A DNA stretch of 64,000 nt, from the NCBI GenBank assembly GCA_004794785.1, contig SJOL01009403.1:846304-910303 (forward strand). Direction: 5' to 3'. The position numbers were made by a program, and so were the translations under genes. Within the stretch, counting starts at the first letter, position 1. Each line of letters starts with the position of its first letter. Origin of the DNA: Opisthorchis felineus (taxonomy: Eukaryota; Platyhelminthes; Trematoda; Opisthorchiida; Opisthorchiidae). Under the pieces are notes generated by a model. The model was not told where the DNA came from. It did not search any database and saw only the letters and a list, made by a program, of their open reading frames with translations. Below are positions 1 to 12,823 of the stretch, piece by piece.

Positions 1-3000
1 TTCTACGTCAGACCGAGTCGTTCTTTACATAACAAGTAATGTTGCCCGCATTCCAAAATCGGAAAATGAAAAATAATGTCACATTGTTGTATTTATGTTT
101 ACGGGAAAAATTTTGTGCCGTAATACTCCCTATAAAGCCCACTCCTCCTCAACGAACCTTCTTGAAGGGTTCTGCCAGCGGGTGCTATATAGACTACTTA
201 CTATAAATTGCTGAAAGTGTAGAAGCCATAAATGATAAGACTAAATCCTCACCGAGTTGCAATACTGCCAAACCTCCGTGAGAATAAACATCGGAGGAAC
301 TAGGGGAATGAGGTCGTAGATGAAATAGGCCAAAGCACGGTTGAATCGCAGGATGGGACCACCTGCAAAGAAAGGCAATGTTATTGTTCAGGTGGAAAAA
401 AAAACAATAAAGCGAATAAAATTGTTCAATATGGACCGCCCTTAGTAACCTTTCTCCGGAATGAATTATCGGTTCACTAGCTACGTTCTACTGTATTTGC
501 AGTGTCCACTACAAATTGAAAGCCCGTATTAAAATTGGAAAGCAACCGAATTTCGGAAAACTCCGCCTAGTTTGGTAATCCCTGGTCAGTGTTCACTGTC
601 GTTTGATATCGTGTTTGACACTTGAAGGTTCGAGATTGAAACTTAACATGAGAAGGCCAGTTCAGTGGGAACTTACTTCTGCCCCGAAGTGCAAGTCACA
701 TTCAAATAAAAACCAGTAAAACACAAAGCGACGAAACAGTGGGGAAGAGTTGCCTAGTGAGACGTGACGCAGTGCCCAATCTGTACCAAAGTTCCGTAAA
801 ACGCGGCAAACAGTTGGCCGATGCCTTGTACAAGCACATATGTGTCGATTTTTTATAATCATTATTTGTCATCATTATGGAATGGTTTTTGTAGCAAAAA
901 ACCTGCGAGAATTTTGACATCAACGCGATTGAACCTACTAAAGTGAGCCGACATAATGAACTCAATAAACCTGTGATATTATTTTGAACAAGGCTTTCTT
1001 GGTTGAGGAAGTGGTTCTGCCGTATGACTTTGCCGGACTTCTCGAAAGGTTTGTTGTACTAATTATAATTTTGGTATTTGTAGAACATACCACACGTAGC
1101 ACATGAACCCAGAAACCTAGTACGTTATACACTGAAAGTGACCGAATTTCCCTCTCCCTCGTTGAAGCGTGTTATATGCTGCTTATGGATGAACAGTTGA
1201 CTAAAATAATTGATAAAAACCGACAGCCGGTATAAAATGGAAGCAAGTGTGAGCGTAAAACATTGCTTTTGTTCCGCAGGATCCAACACACATCACTAAA
1301 CAGTTATAGTTTAGTGCAGCCTCCTGGAAACGGCAATAGAAGCGCTACATGGAGCCGCTGAGAACGACAGCCCTTGAACTAAGATAGCCAAAATGGTTCC
1401 CTGAGAAACACACAATACTAGGACCTCCGGCGATATAAGAGAAATCGGGCCAACGTGACCTATTCAGGTATAAACTCGCAGAGTCCATCATACCAAGTTC
1501 TGCAGCGGTTCGATTTATAATTGACAGTCTCATGGTACACCGGGTTTGGGTTTCGGATTTGTGGCATTTTGTTCAGTGGAAGTTGGATCGTCCTGGCAGT
1601 CTTGTGTGGAATATTACCAGCTTCTGATTAGGCCTCTGAGAGTGAGGCCCTGGTTGTGAACGAAAGCCCTCCGCTAGTTTAGGCATAGGTGACCTGGCAA
1701 TCACTACCGTGGTGTGGTGTGGTTGCGCAGAGATAATATAAATGGTTGTGTGAAGAAGAAAAGAACCATCCATGGAGGATTAGTTATTAGGCCACACCGG
1801 ATCTCGAGACTAATTTTCTTGGAAACAGCGAATAAGCACCCATCAAAACTTGCCATCACTTTGCCTAAATTTTATTCGGATGTTACAATAGAGATTACAG
1901 GCTTGGGGGAACTGCTAGTATCTTCTTGTAACTAACTGGTGAGATAACCGGGATTGATATACTGCACCATCTAGCGCACCTGGAATGTGGCTATTGATGT
2001 GCTGCAAATTTTTTGTGTAGTAAAAACCCTTGCTGATGAATGAACACGAAAGTGACCTGAACAAAGATATATTACTGGACACTGTGCCAGTAGTCAGTAG
2101 ACTGAAGAAACGTACCTTCATCGGATCCAGCTACACTGATTACTAGGCCACGAGTCAACGTGCGAATTAAACTGGAGAGATGACCGAGAAGCGGATCGTC
2201 TTCGCAAAGCAAATATCGCGCATTCGGACTTGGTGCTCGTTTCGAAAACAGATCCGCCTTATGCTGAACCAGTAATCGAATCTAGAGGCGAATGTGGGCA
2301 GTGAGTCAGAATACCGACAGAGTAATGCAATCGAGAAGAATCCAGACAGAAAAGCAACATAGAGCACAGAACCTAGGGAGATGTAAACGATCATTTATTT
2401 TGTTCGATGAGTTACAACCGCTTTCCCGAGGATTCCACAAAACCAGTAACAGTTTTATTTCAGTTTGCCAAGTAATACAGTCAACTAGACTATAACTTCA
2501 GCCATGACCGTCCCTAAACAGTTCTTAATGCACTGGCCCTACTAAACGACTGATGTGAATAAAAATAACAGACAATACACCAGTAACCAGTTTGTTACTT
2601 GACAATAAAAATTGGAATCGTCCTCTCCAAGTTAATTGTTTCTATGTCTTGTTCTGGCTCCTGTTGTTCAGTCACGTATGTCCTCCAGTTATCCTGGATG
2701 TGTGTTGTTGATGGCGCTCAAAAAGATACGTCACTAAAACTACTGGATAACATGATATTTGTGCTCGTAGAAGAGCCCAGCGACAAATGCCCGCACACAT
2801 GTTTCCGCTGTAGACAGTCTTTCCCAACTAAACCACTGAAGCGTAACAAGTAGAAGACTGTCTTACTGATTTACACTGGGTAGTTAAACTCAAAAATGCA
2901 CTAGGAGAGGATCGGAAGATTTGCGAAATGCTTAACACACCACTTCTATATAAAGGTAGTCTCTGAAATGATGAGTCAACATCCGGTAGAATTTCCGAGG

Positions 3001-3076
3001 TTGTGGCCGTTGAGCGACACCGTCATTCACAGATGCAGTGAACAGGAATGCGAAGCTGAGGGGTAAAGGGGCGAAA
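1..3076. other. No recognised gene (left end)
   Basis: Only short open frames on both strands, without recognisable domains and without paired splice signals that I could defend. If the DOCK gene continues downstream of its last recognised exon, this stretch would be intronic or hold short unrecognised exons of its C-terminal half. Confidence 0.4.
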
Positions 3077-3207
3077 CTACTGTCCGGAAAGTTTTGGTTC
3101 GAAACCAACCCTGGCTTTTCGATTGCTCCTGTTTAGGCTTAGGCAACCTACCAGCATCTCGGTGTTCGTGCTTTCTTTGAGATGCACGGCAGGTAGGAGC
3201 CGAAATG
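3077..3207 (+). repeat. tRNA-derived SINE, 5'-truncated copy
   Basis: The stretch starts within the tRNA-like head just before a degenerate B box (GGTTCGAAACC). It runs through the SINE body (cgattgctcctgtttaggc, then a gcaacct block) to a terminal gtaggagccgaaatg that matches the ctaggcaccgaaa end of the better copies at 26.6 and 27.5 kb. The A-box part is missing. Many substitutions suggest an old insertion. A long minus-strand open frame over this region is just the repeat read backwards. Confidence 0.75.
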
Positions 3208-4496
3208 GTATGGCGAATGGAAAAAGCAACTCCACACTCTTAGCGCCGCCCTGACCGAGACCAGTTGCGGTCAAGTTCAGCCAAGTTCGTACTGATATTC
3301 CGTCAACGACCGTAAGGAAAAACCAATACATCCATGGTGAGGTCATCTGGCGTTCTATTCCCGCACAATTTTGCCCCAAAGATGGATGGAAACAAGGTAG
3401 CTTGAGAATAAATACGATGCGATTCGGAGGATTATTAGGCCTGACCAGTCGTAGCAAACAAAGCACTGGATTAATCTGGGTGAAAGTTAGGGAGAAAAGA
3501 CTAAACGGCATAGGATAAAAGGTCCTGATCGTACAGATTGATAACTAATCTACAACGGGAGTACCAAAAACAACAGTTTGAAAGTGGCACGCCTGGTATT
3601 GAAAATGATAAGTTTCTGTGTTGTGTTACTACTGAGGGGCAAATCTCGCGTCAGGGCAGTACTTCATCAACTCATATTGTGGAGCTCTTTTTTCTGAAGA
3701 GAGTCGCCGGACGAATCTAGATTGACAAACGTTTAAGTATGGAGGCAAATCAGTAGAGTTCACAGGTACTCAGAAATGTCTTACTGCGTATCACAAGATC
3801 TTAGCTCAAGGAAGAGCGCTCTAAAGTCAAGCTACTACACTAGAATAGTCAACAACAGAGTACCCTGTTAGCTATGACTAGTATCCTCCCACCCAACCCA
3901 GCCCAAAAAGAAAGGCCGAACAACCTCTCTCCATGACAGTCTGTCTTGGCGGACATTTCTGTGATCGGTGTCCGGCGGAACACTTTACTCCAGGCATTTT
4001 GAAACCAACTCATAGATTCTAACATGTGGAACTTCGAATATAGACGCCTACTTTGTCGTATTGTTCAAAGTACACAAATCACGTGACCGTCCTCACAAGT
4101 TATTCACCGTACGGTAGCTTCTGCGCTAATTGGAGTCTGTCAGACGGAGTGCTGCGACACCGAGGTAACGTTCGGTGGTGAATAAAGAGAGGCTCTGTTA
4201 CGAACATATTAAACACAGGTGAAATCCGTCGTTGTTGCGTCATAGCGGCATTTGCAGCATACCCAACAATGTTCCACACAAATCTTCATTTGAGCTGCCC
4301 ACATGCGTGTGGACGCATGCAGAACGACTAAGCCGATTGGTATCAGGGGCAACAAGGTGAAGTGGCCCTGGAAGAGTGGATCCAATGCCGCCAACGGATG
4401 ATTTTTGACCTTCGCAAAGGTAAATACACATAGGATAATTCAACCCGTAGAAATTCACGGGGAACTGAGGAAACATGCTCATCTGCAAAATAAGCT
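3208..4496. other. No recognised gene
   Basis: I see no coding similarity, RNA gene or clear repeat here. The open frames are short and overlap on both strands. Confidence 0.4.
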
Positions 4497-4830
4497 GGTT
4501 TTAACGGCAGACTCAACCGAATCCCAGGCGAATCGTTCGTTAGTGATCTTCTTCAACTTAAGGATATTGTAAACGAGAGGTCCGATTCCGAATCAGTTGG
4601 GTTTCACGTTGAAATCGAATCATTTTGCAAATGAGCGCATCCAGCCAGTCACATAGAATTTGCGTTAGAGCAGAACATAAGGCTGACAGAAGCTCGGGGA
4701 ACGTGCCTGCCTGATGAGCCCCGAAAAGTGCGAAACTGGGCTGTCGAGTGTTCAGCAACTTTATGAGTAGCGTGTCCCCAGGAACTTGTTTGATGTGCAC
4801 TAAATAGGAATCGTCTTTGCAACTTAAAGT
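4497..4830 (+). repeat. Dispersed repeat family B, copy 1
   Basis: Shares blocks with 61338-61690 and, at its left end, with 19806-19920: a start of the type ggttttaacggcagactca, then cttcttcaact, and further on gagcagaac-taaggctgac. The later block reads LEQNIRLTEARG followed by CLPDEP in one frame and ends at a stop near 4768. The 61.5 kb copy reads LEQNVRLTKTLGRCLPD in the same alignment. The element may therefore derive from a transposon coding region, but I cannot name it. Confidence 0.6.
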
Positions 4831-7800
4831 GAGCGATAAACAGACGCCCACTTGCACGTCGAACAAGCATAGTTGATGGGCTCTTGTCTCCCGTGAGTTA
4901 CACTTCAATCAATATATACGTTTTAGAAATCAATCGGTAGTAATAGCTGAGACCTGGTACTCTCCATGGACCTCAAATTCATACGAGGCATAAAGGAACC
5001 AAAAAAAACGGATCTCTCCAGAGTGAGATATAGGAGGGGGAATATAGTAAAACCACGTGCAAAAGAATGTAAATTTTGTCTGACAAATTTAAATATGAAT
5101 TGTCAATACAACCCGCACGTTCATTGAACTGAGCTGTGAATAAGTGAACACGAGCTAATGGGAAGAAAATGCGGAGAACCTGTATTCGCAGGTAAGGTAA
5201 CCATAGCAACTATCCTATCCCGTATAGGTAAACTTGGATTTTCACGACCATATCTGAATTTGAAACGTACGAAACACGACTAAACAACAGGCAAAACATC
5301 CATATGACCAATAAGAATTATCACGCGTGAACACTTCCCTTGCAAGGAAAAGTCGTACCTAAGTCCCAAAATAGTGGCCAAAAGAAAGTGTCTCGTCGAA
5401 TGAAGAAGTCCTGATAGAACAGGTGCAAGTAGTGTTTAAAAAACCGAAAATATTTCATGCAGTTACTTAGATCCTCGGCTGAGGTTAGCGCTCAAGCAGG
5501 TAGCGATGGCTGGGTAGACTGCCCTAAAAATCAATCCGTTTCAGGCTACTCATGAGTAGTGTAGATGGGAAACGAGTGGACAGGCAAACTTGAAAAGGGG
5601 AAAGCTATCGCCCTTCTTGATATACCGTTGTAGCCTGGACAACGTTTTGGCCGCAACTATTTGCCAATCATTTACAATGCTGTCATTTACGAGGATGACT
5701 GAATAATGAGAACACTGATATTTTTGGGATCTATTCTTCAGGTCACCACATATCCGGCAGGTAAAGCAGTGGTTGTGGTCATATGAGCAGTAAATAGTGG
5801 ATCAATGATTAAACTCAACGAAGAAAAAAAGATACAACTGGAAGAAAATTGAACTCCCATATAATTTGACAAAGCAGTCTAAAAGTGTGTTGTGTGCGTG
5901 AGTCTTATGGTATGTCTCATCGCAAAGGCAAGTTTAAAATTCAAAAAATGTAATCCTTTAATTCATATTTTAAACATTGCAGATCCGGGAAACCCTAGGC
6001 CAGGACACCATTCTGTCACCTTCTTTTGGCTAGTCCCCGGATCTCTATGAGTATTCACTTACCAGTAGTTCGAACACAAACCACCAACTGTTCAGTGGTA
6101 TCAACTTCACTCGAGTGTAAGGCGCATCAGAAGCTCCAGCAAATAGACGCAGAAGCTCTTCAGGAAGGCGCTACGATGAAGAGAGGAGTGAGGGATAGGA
6201 GTAAAGGCTTGTATATATTCTGGCACTTTAGTGTGTTTGTTCTAACTACATCGAATTTTGACCATCCGTGTCTCCGGTAACATCGGATTAGCAATGTTGG
6301 GGCACGTCAAATGGTTTTAGGAACGAAGAACAGTCCGGCGACATATGAGTTCACCACGCTTCATAGTTCACGCCGTTGGGCTGAGTAGTTCGAGAATCGG
6401 GGGTCAAACTAAATCATAGAGCTCTTTTTTTAAACTTTTGATGGGTAAAGACGATTAAAGGGAGCACTATCTATGATCTGGCGGAGAAATAGGTAATCCT
6501 AATCTGTAGTCAGTCAGGTTAACAACTTCCGCCTATCTGGATGAGGACCGCGGGATCCGACTCATTCCAATGGTTAACGGCATTGATAGACATGGATCAC
6601 TCACTCAGTGTAGCTACTGCATTAAAAGCACTGCCTTCACTGCTTAGCCACCAAACCTCGCACTTCAACAACCAAGCAGGATGATTCAACTCAGTCATTT
6701 GACGAAAACATTGCTCCTGGTTAGTCCTCTCCTACATTCCCAGTTTTCGGTGAAACAAAACCCAAGCAGTAAAACGAACGTACTCTTTGATAAATGGTTT
6801 AGAGGTGATTAGCTGGAATAAAGTGAATTAACTAGCTAATGACCGAAGCAATCAAATTAATGTGGCATGATTCGACCGCTCCCCTAACGTGCGGTTGACC
6901 TTCACTGCACACTTTACAATCGGAAGCTCTAGGCCTGAAATTTGGCCAAATGTTTTAGCGTGAAAAATGCAACCAGTTCTAGGGAGCTCAGCCACACCCC
7001 AAATGTGACTCATCAGATGGGCAAGTGGTCGTGTGGTTAGCAGCAAACAAAGAACAAGTGAAGTGTAATGTGACTAAAATTCCAGAGGACAAATCGTTGT
7101 CCACATTCTATATTGCATAAGTCACAAGAAAAATCCTCAATTGGAGACATCTGTATTGAGGAAATCATTTTGGTGATACGGATTCTTCCCCTAAAAATCC
7201 CTCTCGAAAAAACAAAAGTCCAGAACCACAGAGAAGGTAGTTCACGGTTCGCAAAATCGCTGGATTGCTCGATGATGGTAAAAATCAAAAAAAAGAAATC
7301 CCCTACGTCAGATTTGTTAATCGATGTCGCCATTAAAAACCACAAATTACTAAAAAATCACACCATGGATGAAGTACAGGACGGTGAGAAACTGTTTCAT
7401 CCCCCGTAAATCCAAGATTCAAGAACGCTTTTGACACTGTTACATTCGAACTATTACAATAGCAGTAGCCCACAATAAAAAAACTGTAAGAATAGACAAT
7501 ACTTCGAAAGAACGTACTTCTCGTTAGTTTTTTGGAGCTTTTCTCAACAAGAGAGTCCGCCTCTTAAGAGAAACCACTTTTGGTCGATCTGTTCAGATGG
7601 TCGCCCCAGAGTGGAACAACCGCAATGCTGCGTTTCGTGGCCTCTAACTGCCACGCAGCCCGTGGAAATTAGGCAGCACTCGAGGTACCAAGGTTCATTT
7701 AGGACTAAACATGTATACAGATAGTGACAAGTAGGCCAAAAAATTTCGATCTTCATGGATAGATGTTTTTGCTACCTACCAAGCTCTAGCGGGGGAAATC

Positions 7801-8374
7801 CGGTAATTATGCCTGAAAATTACAATCTCCGTGTAATTTTGTCACCGAGTTGTGAACTAAATGATCGTCATCTGACGAAAACGGTCTCACCTCAGATGTG
7901 CTGCGCTTCTTGCCATTCGTGTTTTCCAGCAGATCCACAGCCAACGGAAGGCCGAAAAGTGGAAGGTCACAGAAGTAAGACCAAAAAGCTGTGTAAGAGG
8001 ATAAACAAAATTACGGATGAAAATACGAACGAGGTTCGGAGAAATACGAACTTTGGCATCCATGTCATAATCGACAAAGTCCTATGCACACCCAATTCAT
8101 ATGGTCATGGCTTGTAAACGATAAAGCTGATGTACTTCGGAAGACCTCTCGTGACCCTAGAACTCTACTTCCGACTCGTTTCGTCGATTCAAATAACAAT
8201 GCGACTAGAAAATCACTGAAATCATCAAAACATTCATGACTAAAAACCACTAGGCATCCGCGAGGTAAGAACAGAAAGAGTCCTATCTGCAGCATTTTTG
8301 TGAAACTTGTTTCAGTGTGTTGACGCTCATATTTATCAAAATATTATCAACAATCGACTGTTTCAACGTCTTAC
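4831..8374. other. Presumed DOCK intron or 3' side; nothing recognised
   Basis: This is the region immediately 3' of the last recognised DOCK exon. I looked on the minus strand for the next conserved DOCK block (the tryptophan-rich helix after the RNRLL motif) and did not find it. Open frames at 7113-7409 and 7755-8117 on the plus strand have no recognisable domain and no neighbouring matches. Confidence 0.4.
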
Positions 8375-8646
8375 CGAGTTCCTCCAGTGCAACCCTCGGA
8401 CCAGCGAGGTAGGCAATCAACAACCGATTCCTTCCCAATTCGTCATTCCAGTCTGGAAGTGACGAACAAATACGATCTACCAGTTGGGCCATCATATAGA
8501 GAGCGGAAAATGCCGAGACTTTGGATTCACGATCAGTGGCACACAGACAGCCGGACAATACTAGCCTCAATAATCCGTCCAGTAATGGAGCCAGAAAGGT
8601 AACCAGCTGTTGCAGAGATGCATTTCGTATGCAGTCCATCACCTGC
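8375..8646 (-). CDS. DOCK6/7/8-like GEF, exon E11 (helical scaffold start)
   Basis: The 3'-most exon recognised. The acceptor is a T-rich tract ending ttttttcag. The exon's first base completes the alanine codon left open by E10, and the frame then reads QVMDCIRNASLQQLVTFLAP, LLDGLLRLV and later LGRNRLLIAYL. In vertebrate DOCK7 the matching block is a serine/leucine helix, LLLDKLILLV, then HGRNSLLASYI, so order and spacing agree. It lies after the C2 domain, where the alpha-helical repeat scaffold begins. The donor I chose is CTCG|gtaaga, leaving phase 1. The frame stays open for about 30 more codons to a TAG near 8286, so a longer exon or retained intron is possible. Residues 741-830 of the assembled fragment. 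Confidence 0.9.
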
Positions 8647-9610
8647 CTGAAAAAATTTAGTTTATAATGTCAAATTCAACTTTAGTCCAGCTTCACGAAA
8701 TTCATGCGAAATATAAACACCATCTTAGTAATTGCAACGGGAAGTTTTAAGTTCAAACCAAGGTCAGTTTAGTCAATTATTGAAATCACCGGATAGAAAT
8801 CTGCCTCACCCATTGCATTGGGAGTATTTGAATTTCGGTTCCATAGTTTCTGAATTCCCTCTCTTACACTAAGAAAACAACTATATGGTCACAAGTGTAT
8901 CGCACGTAAGTGGCTACGCTTGGAAGTCTGAAGTTTTACTGCCCAAACAGATGTCTAAGTCTCAGTAGCAAACGAAACAGTGGCGGAGAAGTCATGTCAC
9001 CTGTTGTCAGCATAATTAAACAGAACAGCAAAATGTTCTCTCAGGTAGATCAATAGCACCTGTCCACATTCCAGATGTCTCTAAGTTACTTATGACCCCA
9101 AAAAGCAGTCGGTTGTGTGAGAAAACAATGGAAAACCGCAGCAGTTGAGGCTCAGAACAAAGAACGTTTGCTGATAATATTTGACGGAACTGCGCGTGCA
9201 GTGTCCCTGGTGCACACTAGGGACCACCGATTCAAGTAGCGCAACGGATAACAACAGAAGATCATAAGGGCTTTCAGCAAAGTGTCTTTTGAAAGCCCGT
9301 CCTTCATCAAGTTTGTTGTGTCGTCTGCTGGTTACAACAGTTGGGCCAAACCAAGTCCATAAGCATGGGCTAAAAAATACAGTCCTGCCAGGTGACACCA
9401 TTCAAGTAGGAATTCCATAGCGGCATTCCTCGTCAGTAGCGGACTAGTGAGACATAACGCGGCAACACTGGAGAAATCAAGTCGAATTACGCACATGTAG
9501 GACAGCATGACAGAAGAAACGACCACAACTGAAACAGGCTCCAGTAACCAGCTGTAGAAAAAACCTTCGAGAGATGAAACTTGTACTGAGGGCATGAACG
9601 GTTAACTCAC
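8647..9610 (-). other. DOCK intron between E10 and E11
   Basis: A GT-AG intron on the minus strand (donor gtgagtta, acceptor ttttttcag) of about 0.96 kb. Open frames inside it, including hydrophobic ones at 9332-9595, have no splice support and are not conserved blocks. Confidence 0.75.
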
Positions 9611-9786
9611 GCAATGTTATCGCGCACTTCAAGAATTTGAAGCGTTTGTGGGATATTTGAAGGAACACATGCGGCCAGCACATATTCTACATTGACATCC
9701 TTGGGAAAAACGCTGGAGACAACCGTGGTACACAAATGAAATACTTCACGACTTGAGTCAACCCACTGAAAAGCATCAATATAGAA
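9611..9786 (-). CDS. DOCK6/7/8-like GEF, exon E10 (post-C2 linker)
   Basis: Acceptor cttttcgtttccag, donor ATTGC|gtgagtt. It enters in phase 0 from E9 and leaves two bases that join E11 to give alanine. The frame reads QWVDSSREVF then TTVVSSVFPKD, matching the DOCK7 stretch with KWVDNHKGVFNVEVVAVSS that follows the C2 domain. An alternative acceptor 21 bases further in (gatgcttttcag) would start the exon at 9765, keep the frame and drop seven residues. Residues 682-739 of the assembled fragment. The rest of the exon is less conserved, as in other DOCK proteins at this linker. Confidence 0.9.
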
Positions 9787-11340
9787 CTGGAAACGAAAAG
9801 AATAAGTTATGGTACATCATCAATTGAAAAAAACATGCATCAGTAACAAAGAGATATCAGGTAGAACTTGGCAATCTAAAAGAGAAATCAAACACTTGTA
9901 CAGCCAACTATTAATAAAGGCGAGGAATGCAAAGCATGTCGATGCGCGCACCGATCAGCAGGTCTACAGCATGCGATGTGTTAAATTGATTTGGCGTCGA
10001 CCATTAAGACAGTGTCGACTGGGTGATGTATATGATAATAGCGTTGTTCGAAACTTTATCTAGCGAAGCTCTGTATTGATGGCATTATGATTTAGTCGTT
10101 TTAATTTTTTGTGGCTATCTGAAGCTCCAGCAGCTGAGTTCGCAAATGAATCACAGAATTAGCGTGATTACGCGAGAACGAACCACAGCGCGAAATCAAG
10201 CACCGAAAACGAAAATGCACACCATGGCTAATGCTGTGTGCAATTGATGAACGGCTAGTTCGAATTGTTTACTGAAGTGGCGTTAAGAAACGACTCCGAT
10301 TTTTTTCTTTAACTATACTGCGTAAATTTATTCCATCAGTTTCCCATCCCTGGCTCTACGGAACTTACAGCCACCGAGACTACAGACAAAGCCAATCACA
10401 AATGTATCCGACTGTAAAGCCAAAATTGATGCGCCTGCAGGGGGCTATGACAGAAACACCGAGACTGGTAACAATGCATGTGTTCATAGCAGGACTATCA
10501 ATTTTTTCAGCCGAATTACGCGACATCAACTTTCGATGGATTCTTTGGACCGAATATGCATTTAAAATAGGTGCTAATATGAAAATGAGCATTTTTAAAC
10601 AATCCCATTTAAACTTATTAGAACAAAGTGATGTATGCTTTTAAAAATCCATGCACGGGGTAAGCTTTTCCTTCCAATGGTTTTGTAAACCCTTGCGGCT
10701 GGTGCACTTGGAGAAGTTCAAACAGCTCATAGTTGCTCGCCGAGCTTGGATATTGGTGTGCACCATTGGTCACCATTCGGTAAAAATTATTAGTGAGCTG
10801 TTGGGTTGGCGATTCCTCCTCGCTTGTTTGCATGTACATGATGTGATTAACAATATCTAATATTCTTAGCATGCTCAGATGGTCGATAGTCCAGTAAATA
10901 GCACAAACCTCGGATGTTAGGATCCAAAGTACTGGCTAAGAGGTGCGTGGTTCAAGACCTCTCCTGGTGTTTCGACTGCTCCCGTCTAGGTTGCCAAAAT
11001 GCCAGGCTTTGTACCTTCTTCAAGTTGCATTGCAGCTACCCATCAAGAGTGCCACAGTTGAACTATTTATATGTTGCGGGTCACATAGACGCAATATGCT
11101 GGCAGATAGTAAGGTGTAATCAACATGTGAGTGGCACTCCATCACTTAATTGTACTAATCAAACAGGAATGGAAATCCTGAAGTCATTTTTTCCTAAGCT
11201 GGAACGTTAAATAGTTTAAACAAAAAGATGGGCGCCGACGTGCCTGCTATAGATGACTTTCAACATCAAATTTCAGCGGACGTCTGTGCACGGCTGTCAA
11301 CTCCTTTAAAATGATGCAGAACTAACAAGTGGGTACCTAC
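9787..11340 (-). other. DOCK intron between E9 and E10
   Basis: A GT-AG intron of about 1.55 kb (donor AAG|gtaggt). It holds a decayed plus-oriented SINE at 10929-11062. Nothing else is recognised. Confidence 0.75.
10929..11062 (+). repeat. tRNA-derived SINE, decayed copy
   Basis: Begins in the SINE head (tactggctaagaggtgcgtgg, a variant of the tactgaccggaaggtccgtgg seen elsewhere), passes a degenerate B box (GGTTCAAGACC) and the tcgactgctcccgtctagg body, and ends near cacagttgaa. The A-box end is missing. It sits in a DOCK intron, antisense to the gene. Confidence 0.7.
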
Positions 11341-11463
11341 CTTTTCAGACATCTGTTTCAGGTCAGGTCTGATTTTCGCCAAAGCAGAAGTTGGTTTGAC
11401 TGTGCTTACGAGCAACATGGTATCCGTATCCTGCAACGAACCTTCGGTCAGGATTGGTAGCCA
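11341..11463 (-). CDS. DOCK6/7/8-like GEF, exon E9 (end of DHR-1/C2)
   Basis: Exactly 41 codons, phase 0 to phase 0. The acceptor is the strong tract ttttcttccaactcttacag and the donor is AAG|gtaggt. It starts WLPILTEGSLQDTDTMLLVS, which continues the GYS end of E8. The DOCK7 counterpart is [20 protein letters not shown], the last strands of the C2 domain. The end of the exon (RPDLKQMSEK) is variable sequence preceding the conserved WVD motif of E10. Residues 641-681 of the assembled fragment. A longer minus-strand open frame across this place is in a different frame and is a shadow. Confidence 0.92.
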
Positions 11464-12823
11464 CTGTAAGAGTTGGAAGAAAATGTTTAGAGTACAGATT
11501 TATGAACGTGGCCGTGAGCTTTGGGAGAAGACTTCCATCCCGTACAAATGTGGGGCGCAAACTCGGACAAATGCGGGGCCTTTGTAGTCTGCCATGAATT
11601 TCAGATAGCATTACCAACAAAACGGCACACCCGTGTATACTAAAGGGTATTGAACGCATCTGTAATACGTCTGAAAGGTTAAAGGGTCTCGTATTGTACT
11701 CCCCTTATGAGGCCCTTATGAAAGAAAGATAATTCCCTGGGAGGTTCACAACGGCTTTCTGTGGTGAGGGACGACCCTTCCGGGGAAAGACCCTCGACGG
11801 TAGAACAAATAGCCTATTTTATCGTAATCGCCTCCCTGAATGGATAGAGATAAGCTGACGGCAAACAACCTTGAAAGAACGTGAGCATTCCAGAGCCACT
11901 GGTGTGAAGTAGCCTCAAAGGGTATCCCGACCAGCTGACGCGCATGTGAGCGAAGGAAACATACCAGACGAAACGTAAGTTGTGGCTGATTCAAAACTCG
12001 TTGAGCTCTACGAATTTGAAATGTTTGATCAACTGACCACCATAGTTTGAATAAACACAACTGAGTTTTGGCTACTTGGTCCTACCAAACAGCAAAGGCA
12101 TGACCCGATAGATCAAGGATAGCATATGCAGCAAAAGACAAACAACCAAAGACAAACCCGAACAAACACTAACCATCTGCGTTAGTGAAATTCGGAAAAT
12201 AAAAAAGGGATGTACTGAAAACAAAGGATCAGCATCATTAAGTAACGCTGCGCTTCGCCACCTCAGTTTCACATCCTTAGACTCTTGAATAAAAAAACAA
12301 GCACTAAGTTAGAGACAAGCTGGGAATAGAGAACAACTCAGTGGCTCCGGTGAAGTGACTTCGCAAAGCAAATAAACTAAGGAGGAAAGTACACGCTGGC
12401 CGGAACTTCAGAGAATCATCTTCTCATCAGGCGGTGAAAATAAGTCATCAATTCTTGTGAGTAAAAAATAACACTGAATTGGGGTGTTCACCACCTAGAC
12501 ATCCGATTAACGTGTTGCGGTGCCACAGAAATTAACCTCCACAAGGATTGCAGAAATTGAAGAATTGGGGCACGTAGAATACGAGCCCAAATGTAAAGCG
12601 GCAAAATAGTTAGTGGTAAATAGCTATGGAGTTAAACGACCTTAGTAAGTAAGCTGATTACAATGAGTTACTACTGTCCAATGGCTTAGGTAAAGTATCT
12701 CGAGAGGTACACTTCAACCATCCGTAGTTGGCTCCTTGGCATAAACATCTATCTCCTGCTTCGTTGAACTCGGCCGCTTGCAAGCACGGTTTAGCAAACA
12801 TTAAAAAAGTGCACATAACTCAC
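11464..12823 (-). other. DOCK intron between E8 and E9
   Basis: A GT-AG intron of 1.36 kb. Its long open frame at 11746-12060 has no DOCK similarity and is bypassed by the matching phases of E8 and E9. No repeat recognised. Confidence 0.75.

Noticed and set aside
1345..1533. Minus-strand peptide ASLYLNRSRWPDFS resembling the LNRSRSLSNSNPD linker of DOCK6/7
   Set aside because: The similarity is one short string in a low-conservation linker, it has no convincing acceptor, and it is 7 kb from E11. Treated as chance.
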